This document shows positions 14,774 to 22,142 of a DNA stretch of 23,796 nt, piece by piece. Below the pieces are notes generated by a model, which did not search any database, was not told where the DNA came from, and worked only from the letters and a program-made list of their open reading frames with translations. The stretch comes from a virus. The stretch lies in the IMG/VR virus record IMGVR_UViG_3300043313_002960, positions 1 through 23,796 of that record; one strand, given 5' to 3'. Positions within the stretch are counted from its first letter, which is position 1. Each line of letters begins with the position of its first letter. Position numbers and translations under genes: made by a program.

Positions 14774-17700
14774 TGGCCGAGCCGACTCTTCCCCCGCCGA
14801 CCGCTGCCGACGCTGCCGCGCCCACCGCGGGCAAGGTCGTGATGCGCTCGGGAGACGGGCGCCTGTACCAGGTCGATCCCGCCGACGTCGCGATCCAAGA
14901 GCGCGACCAGGGCTGGGCAGTGGCCGGCGACGCCGAGGTGCAAGCGCGGGTCGCCGAGCGGACCCAGTACGCGCAGTACGGCGGCACCGGGCAGCAAGCA
15001 TTAGGCCAGGCCGAACGGTTCGCGCGCACGGCGACCTTGGGCCTGGCGCAAGGCGCAGGCTCTCCCGAGGACATCGCAGGGCGGCAGGCGCTCACCCGTC
15101 AGGAGTCGCCGGTCACAAGCTTCCTCACCCAAGCCGCAGGCACGGCAGTGCCGGCCATTGCCGGCGGGGCCCTGGTCGAGGGCGCCGCCGGCGCGCTCGG
15201 GGTGGGTCGAGCGGCAGCCGGGATCGGGCCCCTGCTGCCCGAGGCGGCGGCCACTGCAGCCACCGGCGAGAGCCTCGTCGGCGCCGCCGGGGCTCTGGTC
15301 GAGGGCGGCGCGAGCGGCACGGCGGACGAGGTCGAGGAAGCCCAAGCGCAACAGCGCGGCGTCAACGCCGGCAATATTCTGATGTACGGCGTCGGCGGGG
15401 AGATCCTCGGGCGTGCCGTGCCGGCCGTGCTACGCAAGGGCGCGAGCGCCTTTCGCAACCGTCTGACGGGCGAGGTCGCAGAGGAAGCAGGCGAGCATGT
15501 CCTGGCAGGAGCGGAGCGAAGGGCGCTCGACTCTGCCGCGGATGTGGCCGACGGCGTGCCGCTCGGTCCCGATCGCGACGCGTTCCTGGTCGGCGCTGAG
15601 AAAAACATCATCGACACCGGCAGCCAGCGCGCCGCAGCGGGCCTCGACACCCTGAACCAGACCATGGCGGAGGTCACGGGCTCGGGTGCCAAGCGCAACA
15701 AGATCCGCGCGATGGTGCCCGAGACCAATCCCGCCCAGCGACAGTGGGCCGCGGACACGAGCCAGGCGGCGCTCGATCTGCGCGCGGAACTGAGGCCCAA
15801 GGGCCCCGGTCCGTCCAAGAGAGTCTCTCCCATCTCGCTCGAAGGACGAACGCTCGAGGATCTCAAAGCCCTGCCTATCGAGGGAGAGGGCGATCTGGCG
15901 CGGGTGGAGGCGCTGAAGCAAAACAAGGCCTTCTCCGAGACGGGCCGGGTCACGAGCAACGACGGCAAGCAGGGCGTGACGCTCGTCAACGACGGCGGGG
16001 AGCTCTTGCTGCGCGACGGTCGGCACCGGCTACAGGCCGCCCAAGAACTCGGCCGCGAGACGGTCTATGGCCGCTACGTCGATGGCGAGAGTGGCAAGGT
16101 CCTGTTTGAGGGGGAAATCCCCCTCAAGGGTGGAGCGCCGGTCGAGGCCACTCCTCTCGCCTACTCGCAGGTCAAGGGCCTCAGAAAACCCGCGGCTGAC
16201 CTGGATCGGATCCTGAAAGAGAGCAGCGAGCGGCTCGACACCGCGGCCAAAGGGGCCGACTGGTTCGAGGCTGCGGGCGAACTCGAGCAGAGCTTGCACG
16301 CGCAAGAGACCAAGCTCCGGAAGATCGCCAGCGCCGCCGATCCGCTCGACCAAGGCGCGGCCCAAGAGCTGCTCGGCAAGGTCTCCGATTATCGCAAGCA
16401 ACTGCGGTTGGATCGTGAGAGGCCTGATCTCTGGGGTGACGCGGGCGACCTGCAAAAGGGACTGAATACGGCACTCGAGGACCACTGGCGGCCTGGCTCG
16501 GACGTGGTCGATTCGCAATTCGGAACCCTTGCGGGTGAGAACGTGCGCACCGACCCGAGCAAGCTCCGGGGTCATCTCTCCGCCGATGAAGTCGGGCGCG
16601 GCGTCACCCCGGAATTTTTAGAGAAAAAGCTACAGGGCGCAGAGCAGGCCATCGGCACGCACAGAAAATACGGCACGGCGAGCGAACAGCAGCTCTCGCG
16701 CATGCAAGGCGCCGTAGATTCGGTGCGCGAGCAACTGCGCCTCGCCGATGACGTCCGGGGCGCCAAGGCGCGCGCGAGTGAACGAGCGGGCGTGGCGAAA
16801 GAAAGCGCGCGTTTCGACGCCGAGCAGGCAGGTGCTCTGCGCGAGCAATCCCGCGCAGAGGAGCGCGCAGCCTCGGCCGCGAGCGCCAAGGATGAGCTCG
16901 TGAGCGGGGCGCTCGGCGCGGTCGCCGGAATGGCGGCCCACAGCATGGGCCTGGGCGCGGTGGTCGCGCTCGGCACAAAGGCCCTTCGCATGTCGCGCCT
17001 GGTCGATACGCTCGGCCGCACGGGGCAGGCCGCGATCGGATCGGCGGCGCGCGGGGCGATCCGCGGCAGCGCGGCCCGGGCCCTGCGCGCGGCAGAAGGC
17101 GCGCTCGCGGGTCGAGCGGCCTCCGGCGCCGTCACGGCCACGGCGTCCACGGCCATCGCGCGCTTTCAAGGCGAATACCCGACCGTGCAGAGCGCATTTG
17201 CGGCCAAGGCCCGGACCCTCACCGCCATCGCCAACGATCCTCTCGCGCTGCACCGGGCGACGGCGCAAGCCCTGGGCGGCATCGATCATGTAAACCCACA
17301 GCTTCACGGCGAGGTCTCCGCGCGGCTGATGCAAGTCGCCAGCTACCTGCACGATAATCTCCCGGCTCAGCTCTCCGCGTCGATGACGCGCCCCAATGGC
17401 ATTCCGTTGAGTCGCGCCACCGCCCGGGACTTCGCGCTCAAATACAACAGCGTCACCAACCCCGCGAGCGTGCTCGAGGACGTGCGCGATGGCACGGCGT
17501 CGCCGACCCAGCTGCGCGCCTTGGAAGCCGTGCACCCGGACATCTACCAGAGCCTACGGATCGAGCTCGCCCGGCAGGTCTCCGAACAACCCCAGATGAC
17601 GACCCAGCGGAAGTTACGCCTGGACATTCTGTTCGGCGGCGACGGTATGGCGGGGCGCGCGTTTGGCTGGGGCCTGGCCCGCGCCATCCAAGGTCACCGG

Positions 17701-17814
17701 GCGAGCATCGCGACGGGCGCCGTCGGGCAGAGTATGGCGGGCGGCAGCGTCGCCAAGAACGCTCCCCAAGCCCGGAGCACCAGCGCGATCGCCTCCAGCG
17801 TCACGAACGGTTGA
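14773..17814 (+). CDS. Large ejection/internal virion-type protein C with embedded ParB-like DGRHR motif
   Basis: A 1013-aa protein starting at ATG overlapping the previous stop by one base (TGATG); the same frame extends far upstream but only as shadow. The N-terminal 20-90 (KVVMRSGDGRLYQVDP) precedes a Gly/Ala hydrophobic region (about 115-220) that could insert in a membrane. At 410-425 is LLLRDGRHRLQAAQELG, with D415, R417 and H418-R419 in the position of the ParB/sulfiredoxin-fold nuclease motif (h.DG.HR..A), followed by strands. Residues 440-700 are charged coiled-coil helices, and 706-740 is a second hydrophobic stretch (GALGAVAGMAAHSMG). Phage 'polyvalent' proteins combine such enzymatic domains with ejected helical proteins. 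Only the motif was seen; activity is untested. Confidence 0.55.
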   Translation: MAEPTLPPPTAADAAAPTAGKVVMRSGDGRLYQVDPADVAIQERDQGWAVAGDAEVQARVAERTQYAQYGGTGQQALGQAERFARTATLGLAQGAGSPEDIAGRQALTRQESPVTSFLTQAAGTAVPAIAGGALVEGAAGALGVGRAAAGIGPLLPEAAATAATGESLVGAAGALVEGGASGTADEVEEAQAQQRGVNAGNILMYGVGGEILGRAVPAVLRKGASAFRNRLTGEVAEEAGEHVLAGAERRALDSAADVADGVPLGPDRDAFLVGAEKNIIDTGSQRAAAGLDTLNQTMAEVTGSGAKRNKIRAMVPETNPAQRQWAADTSQAALDLRAELRPKGPGPSKRVSPISLEGRTLEDLKALPIEGEGDLARVEALKQNKAFSETGRVTSNDGKQGVTLVNDGGELLLRDGRHRLQAAQELGRETVYGRYVDGESGKVLFEGEIPLKGGAPVEATPLAYSQVKGLRKPAADLDRILKESSERLDTAAKGADWFEAAGELEQSLHAQETKLRKIASAADPLDQGAAQELLGKVSDYRKQLRLDRERPDLWGDAGDLQKGLNTALEDHWRPGSDVVDSQFGTLAGENVRTDPSKLRGHLSADEVGRGVTPEFLEKKLQGAEQAIGTHRKYGTASEQQLSRMQGAVDSVREQLRLADDVRGAKARASERAGVAKESARFDAEQAGALREQSRAEERAASAASAKDELVSGALGAVAGMAAHSMGLGAVVALGTKALRMSRLVDTLGRTGQAAIGSAARGAIRGSAARALRAAEGALAGRAASGAVTATASTAIARFQGEYPTVQSAFAAKARTLTAIANDPLALHRATAQALGGIDHVNPQLHGEVSARLMQVASYLHDNLPAQLSASMTRPNGIPLSRATARDFALKYNSVTNPASVLEDVRDGTASPTQLRALEAVHPDIYQSLRIELARQVSEQPQMTTQRKLRLDILFGGDGMAGRAFGWGLARAIQGHRASIATGAVGQSMAGGSVAKNAPQARSTSAIASSVTNG

Positions 17815-17820
17815 GGAACT

Positions 17821-19785
17821 ATGCCCTATCAAAAGTCGTGGCACCGATTCACCAAGATGGACGCTCCCGGTGAGCTCGCCAAGGCCGCCCAACAGGCCAT
17901 CACCGACAACGAGCCACGCTACAGCTGGGCGGTCAAGTTCGCCTCGATCTTCGAGGGCTCGCTGCTCACCTCGTTTCTGCCCGTGGGCTATGCCCTGCAG
18001 TCGACGAACGTGTTCCCGGGCCTGAAAAACCGTCTCACTCGGCGCAAATGCCGCAGCGTCGTCAAGGGCGCGCACGCGCTTCTGTGGGGCAACGATGACC
18101 CCTTGCCGCAGTTCCGGAGCGTGGGCGGGGACTGGTCGACGCAGACCATGGCGATCCTCCTGAACCGGGCGATCGATGCCGAGTACGAGCAGAGCCAGGG
18201 CAAGTTCGACAACCAGCACGACCTCTGGCGCCATGCCGGCATGATCGCGATGGGCAGCGTCGGCAGTGTAGCGGTGTTCGAGTTGCCGGGCTGGGGCAAG
18301 ACAGAGGCGCGCATCAACGATACCTTGACCATGTCGCTCGAGACCAGCGGGCCCTATGGCGGGGTCCTCGGCTGCGTGTGTACCGACTACTACGAGCCGG
18401 AGGAATTGTGCCTGCGGTTCCCTTCGCAACGGGAGGCGATCGAAAAGAACGCGACCACGATGTGGGCCTTGGGAGAGAAGCGCTCGGGGCAGAACGGGCG
18501 GACCCGCATGCAGCAGCGCTGGGTGGTCGAGGTCCACATGGGCTATCGCTGCAGCATTCGCGGCGAGGACGGGCGCAGGCTTTGGGTACTGCGAGACGGG
18601 ACGCGCCTCGGCAAAGATGAGGTCTACGAATACGACGAGCTACCGTGTACGATCCATCACTTCGAGCGCGAGACGGCGGGCGACTGGGGGATGCCACTCA
18701 CGGCCTACATCTACGAGCTCTGCATCCGGCACAACGAAATCACCCATGACGTCGATCAGAAACAGATCAACTCTCCCCAGCGGGTGGTGCAGGGGCCCGA
18801 GGCGACGCTGAAGAAAATCAGCGGCAAAACCAAGGGCACCATGACCGTGCCGAGCGAGATGGTCGCGAGCGACGTGCGCATCACCGACGTCAACAGCAAG
18901 GACGACTCGGGGATTGCGCTCGCGTCCCTCTATGCCCAATGGATCGACGAAGACGCCATGGTCGATGCTCGCCACCAGGGCGGCGCGGGCAAGCAAGCGA
19001 CCAGCGGCAAGCATGAAAAGTACCGCGCCAGCTATTTCACCGAGGCGTTTGCGCCCGAGAGCCGCCGCATCATTCACGCTCGCACGGTGCAGACCGGAAG
19101 ACGGAAGGTCCGGGCCTTGAAGGATATGATCCGCGAAGGCCAGGACATCACCCGCAGGTGGGAAAAGGGCTCGCTCTCGAGTGTCATCGATCTCGCTGAT
19201 CTCGACCTCGACGAAGACAAGTTCATGTTGCGCATTTCGAGCGTGAGCGAAGAGAAAAACTCTGTCCCGTCTCTGCTCGAGTGGGGCCAGCAGATGGTCG
19301 AGCAGGAAAAGGGCAGCATGGCGGAGCTCATTCAGTTCCGTCAGCACCTCGATGCCGACTCGGTGGGCGACCAGGTCAACCGAGAGAACGAGTGGGTCCA
19401 GCACCAGATCGAAAAATGGCTCCACGCCAAGGACTCCGAGCGGCAAGAGGACGGCTTTTACCAGTCGCCGCGAAAGAGCATGGATCTCGAGCGTATGGCG
19501 GACCGGGTCTCGCTCGAGTTGCTCGGCGCGGAGAGCAAAGGTGCGCCCCCGGATCGGCTCGAGTATTTCGAGCTTTTCTTGGAAGAATTGGCCGTTTTGA
19601 TTGAACAGAAGCAACTCGCCGATAAGACGAGCGTGTCGACCGTAATCGACCCGTCGCAGGCGTTCCCCTCACTCGGAGGTAGTAGCAATGGCGGAGCAGC
19701 AGGACCAGGACTCGGAACCCCAGGACTCGGAGGCGGAGGAAGTGTCCCCGCCCTCCCCGGCGGCGGAGCGCCCCCGCCCCTCTAG
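17821..19785 (+). CDS. Portal protein, podovirus-type
   Basis: A 654-aa protein with GAGGA just before ATG. Length and layout suit the dodecameric portal ring of short-tailed phages: an N-terminal region with helices (ELAKAAQQAITDNEPRYSW), a clip/wing region of strands (VVEVHMGYRCSIRGEDGRR), a core segment with helices and the phrase DVDQKQINSPQRVVQGP, then a region with R-rich helices (IIHARTVQTGRRKVRALKD), a putative DNA-facing tunnel helix, and helical barrel-like parts near 520-620. The last 30 residues are a Gly/Pro tail that overlaps the next gene. It would nucleate the head, hold the terminase during packaging, and later bind the adaptor. The call rests on size, pattern and terminase neighbourhood. 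Confidence 0.65.
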   Translation: MPYQKSWHRFTKMDAPGELAKAAQQAITDNEPRYSWAVKFASIFEGSLLTSFLPVGYALQSTNVFPGLKNRLTRRKCRSVVKGAHALLWGNDDPLPQFRSVGGDWSTQTMAILLNRAIDAEYEQSQGKFDNQHDLWRHAGMIAMGSVGSVAVFELPGWGKTEARINDTLTMSLETSGPYGGVLGCVCTDYYEPEELCLRFPSQREAIEKNATTMWALGEKRSGQNGRTRMQQRWVVEVHMGYRCSIRGEDGRRLWVLRDGTRLGKDEVYEYDELPCTIHHFERETAGDWGMPLTAYIYELCIRHNEITHDVDQKQINSPQRVVQGPEATLKKISGKTKGTMTVPSEMVASDVRITDVNSKDDSGIALASLYAQWIDEDAMVDARHQGGAGKQATSGKHEKYRASYFTEAFAPESRRIIHARTVQTGRRKVRALKDMIREGQDITRRWEKGSLSSVIDLADLDLDEDKFMLRISSVSEEKNSVPSLLEWGQQMVEQEKGSMAELIQFRQHLDADSVGDQVNRENEWVQHQIEKWLHAKDSERQEDGFYQSPRKSMDLERMADRVSLELLGAESKGAPPDRLEYFELFLEELAVLIEQKQLADKTSVSTVIDPSQAFPSLGGSSNGGAAGPGLGTPGLGGGGSVPALPGGGAPPPL

Positions 19786-20752
19786 CGTAGACCCCGCGGC
19801 GCAGAAGGCCGAGCGTCGTCGCGAGCACCTAGAGCGCGCGCTCAAGGCGAGCGGGCGATCCCTCGACGGCAAGCCCGTGGCCAAGCCCGAGGGCGACGAC
19901 GAGCCCGCCTCCGATGAGGAGGAAAAAGAGGAAGCCAAAGCGGACGAGCCTGACCCGGATGCTCCCCAGCGCATCGACCTCGACAAGGTCAAAAATGGCA
20001 AGCACGTGCGCAAGGCCAAGGAGCAGCTCGCGAGCGAGCGCAAGACCCTCGACGACGAGCGCAAGGCGCACAAGGAACAGGTCGCAGAAGACGCGCGCAT
20101 CAACGCCGCGGCCGATCGCGAGTACGGCCATGTCGCCGCCTCCGCCGTCGCCTACCGCGCCAAGGATTACCGCAAGGTCGCCCCCGCGCTCGAAAAACTC
20201 TATGGCGAGCCGTTCCACAAGATCGCGCGAAACATCTACGAGGCCACCAAGGACGGCATGCCCGCGGCCGATCTGCGCCACGAGATCAACGAACTGCGCG
20301 CCCGACTCGACGCCAAGGCCGACGGCGACACGAAGGACAAGGCGCAGACCGAGGCCCAGGCTGATGAGAAACGCGAGCGAGCCGCGTTCGAGAAGCGCAC
20401 CAAGAGCCACGGTCTCAGTGAGCTCGCCGACACCGAGCTGAACGATGAGGCCTTCAAACTCTACTACGATAGCTGGGACGACGATCTAGAAGAGTACTCG
20501 CTCACGCCCAAGGCCGCAGCCGACAAGGTCCTGGCCAAGGAACAGCGCCGCGCCGAGCGGCTCACGGGCAAGCGCATTGTTTCCCGTGAAACACCCCGCC
20601 GAGAGACCCGTGAACGCGCAGAAACGCGCGAGACTCCCGCGCAAACCAAGCCCTACAGCGAAATGAACAAGGAAGAGCGCCGCACCTGGGCGCTCGACAT
20701 GGCCCTGCGAAAGACCGCCCAGAGCAAACGCGCCCGGGAGCGTCAGCTATGA
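19688..20752 (+). CDS. Scaffolding-like protein
   Basis: A 354-aa protein with a strong Shine-Dalgarno sequence (GGAGG at 19675-19679). The first 98 bases are read in another frame as the portal's Gly/Pro tail. The N-terminus is very acidic and Ser/Pro-rich (MAEQQDQDSEPQDSEAEE), the middle is helical and coiled-coil-like (KAKEQLASERKTLDDERKA), and the end is basic (RRETRERAETRET, RAREERQL-like). Acidic start, coiled middle and basic helical tail, a Trp-poor composition, and a place right after the portal gene are the hallmarks of phage scaffolding proteins, whose basic C-terminal helix binds the coat protein. No protease motif is seen. The capsid gene is not adjacent in this window. Confidence 0.6.
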   Translation: MAEQQDQDSEPQDSEAEEVSPPSPAAERPRPSSVDPAAQKAERRREHLERALKASGRSLDGKPVAKPEGDDEPASDEEEKEEAKADEPDPDAPQRIDLDKVKNGKHVRKAKEQLASERKTLDDERKAHKEQVAEDARINAAADREYGHVAASAVAYRAKDYRKVAPALEKLYGEPFHKIARNIYEATKDGMPAADLRHEINELRARLDAKADGDTKDKAQTEAQADEKRERAAFEKRTKSHGLSELADTELNDEAFKLYYDSWDDDLEEYSLTPKAAADKVLAKEQRRAERLTGKRIVSRETPRRETRERAETRETPAQTKPYSEMNKEERRTWALDMALRKTAQSKRARERQL

Positions 20753-21618
20753 GGCTCCTACCGAAGAAGGATTACGTCATCCTTCGCGCGCGGCCGGGGC
20801 TGCTCGAGGAAACCACTTCGAGCGGGCTCGTGTTCACCCACGGGGCCCTCGACGCCTCGCAGGCGGCCATCGCGGCAGCGGTCAACACGGTCGGGTTCGT
20901 GCCTCTGCACCACCTGCAGGCCGTCTCCGGCGGGCACTCGGGCGATCCCGAGGCCATGAGCTTCGCAGAGGTCGTGGCGGTGGGACCCGGGCACCCCGGC
21001 ATGCCCGAGGATCGCCCGGGCCTGCAGAGAGGCGATCTGGTCGGCTACCTCCGCAACCGCGTGGCGGGGGAGCTCGACGATTTCGAGACCGGAAAGCGCG
21101 AGCCGCTCTTACAGATCCACGAGCACGGTATCCCCGTCCGCTACCCGAGGGGCGCGGGAGAGCTCCCGGAGCCGCTCAGCAATTGGGTCCTGACCTGCCC
21201 CGACCCGGTTGCTGCTGCCCGGGCCCTGGGGCGTACGCTGCCGCTCACCGAGGAGGAGGTGTCCCAGGGCGTGGTCGTCAGGGTGCGGGACACCCCCAAG
21301 CCCCACGGCGGGGCGGGGCGGGGCCATCAGCAGCAGAGCAGGGTGGCAACGCGCGCCGATCGGGTCGTTATCGAACGGGTGGTCGCGACGGGGCCAGGTC
21401 GGTGGGTGCGGGCCGTGTTCAGCGACCGGCGAGAGTTCCCGCAGGCCAAAGAGCTCTGGGTGCCGAACGACACCGGCCAGGGCGAGCTCCTGATGCTACT
21501 CGGCTGCGGCGGTCGGGCGCGGTTTCGCCTGCACGGGCAGTCCTATTCGCTCGTGCCCTGGAGTGAATGTTCCTGCGCCATCGACGAAAGCGTGCTGGTG
21601 AGCGCGTGGGCGAGCTGA
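20749..21618 (+). CDS. Tandem GroES-like (Cpn10-like) protein
   Basis: A 289-aa protein; its ATG overlaps the scaffold gene stop by four bases (ATGA). The first half reads like a co-chaperonin: LLPKKDYVILRARP (GroES 'RPLhDRViVkr'), a mobile-loop-like EETTSSGLVFTHG ('ktagGIVLtG'), then FAEVVAVGPGHPG and GLQRGDLVGY ('geVlAVGnGr', 'vkvGDiViF'), with an insertion at about 31-70. The second half (about 174-282) has GVVVRVRDTPKP, VVATGPGRWVRAV and a C-terminal YSLVPWSECSCAIDE ('vliM.esDIlaive'), suggesting a diverged second copy. GroES is about 97 residues, so this is roughly a fused pair with inserts. It may help fold the capsid or replace host GroES, as T4 gp31 does. Confidence 0.65.
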   Translation: MRLLPKKDYVILRARPGLLEETTSSGLVFTHGALDASQAAIAAAVNTVGFVPLHHLQAVSGGHSGDPEAMSFAEVVAVGPGHPGMPEDRPGLQRGDLVGYLRNRVAGELDDFETGKREPLLQIHEHGIPVRYPRGAGELPEPLSNWVLTCPDPVAAARALGRTLPLTEEEVSQGVVVRVRDTPKPHGGAGRGHQQQSRVATRADRVVIERVVATGPGRWVRAVFSDRREFPQAKELWVPNDTGQGELLMLLGCGGRARFRLHGQSYSLVPWSECSCAIDESVLVSAWAS

Positions 21619-22142
21619 CCCGGGCCCTTGCCGATCGCCTGATCGGCAGCTGCAACAAATTCGCCTACCACGAGCAGGTCGCCTACGGAGAAGGCGTCAC
21701 CATCGGCGAGTTACGCGACTGGCTCGAGCGGGGCGCGGTCGTCGATGAGAAGGACAGGGACCCGCAAAAGCAAGAGCTTCGCCGGTTCACCCGCGAGTAC
21801 TGCCGCACCGACGCGGTCTGGGCAAAGACCATGTTTGACGAAATGCTCGCTAACACCCGCAATCCGCGCGCGGCGAGCCAGCCCCAGCTCTGGGCTTGGT
21901 TCGAACGGCGCTGGCCCGTCGGCAGTCCCTTGGCGATCGGCACCCTGCTCGCCTCCGAACGGGTGGAGCAGCTGAGCCTGGACGAGGCTTTCACGGCGCC
22001 CAATGCGGTGATACAGACGGCGCTCGACCGCAACGGCTACTTCCGGGTGACGGATCTCGACAATCCGAGCGAGGGGCTCACTCGCGCGCTCAGCGCCGCA
22101 GGGTACTCTCGTGCTGGACCCGAACCGAGTCCTACGGGCTAA
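21606..22142 (+). CDS. Small terminase subunit candidate
   Basis: A 178-aa protein if it starts at GTG 21606, overlapping the preceding stop by 13 bases (ATG 21567 in the same frame is an alternative with a longer overlap). Residues 24-43 (QVAYGEGVTIGELRDWLERG) look like the helix-turn-helix start of phage small terminases. 'KTMFDEMLANTR' and then 'LWAWFERRWP' (95-104) match the usual 'wra..wlLerr.P' signature of that family. It would recognise packaging DNA and recruit the large subunit. The adjacent large terminase gene overlaps it by 32 bases, which supports the call. The HTH match is by eye. Confidence 0.55.
   Translation: MGELTRALADRLIGSCNKFAYHEQVAYGEGVTIGELRDWLERGAVVDEKDRDPQKQELRRFTREYCRTDAVWAKTMFDEMLANTRNPRAASQPQLWAWFERRWPVGSPLAIGTLLASERVEQLSLDEAFTAPNAVIQTALDRNGYFRVTDLDNPSEGLTRALSAAGYSRAGPEPSPTG

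Noticed and set aside
11537-15001. 1154-aa open frame on the minus strand
   Set aside because: It lies opposite the nozzle-like protein's 3' end, ejection proteins A and B and the start of protein C. The composition is Arg/Gly/Leu-rich with no domain pattern, typical of the complementary frame of GC-rich genes.
11720-17814. Tape measure protein among the three large helical genes
   Set aside because: They are separate genes of 348 to 1013 residues without tube or sheath genes nearby, and Ala/Gln/Pro-rich with disordered linkers, so ejection proteins fit better than a tape measure.
17614-19614. Two long minus-strand frames over the portal gene
   Set aside because: Lie opposite a convincing portal gene and show only Leu/Arg/Asp-biased shadow composition.
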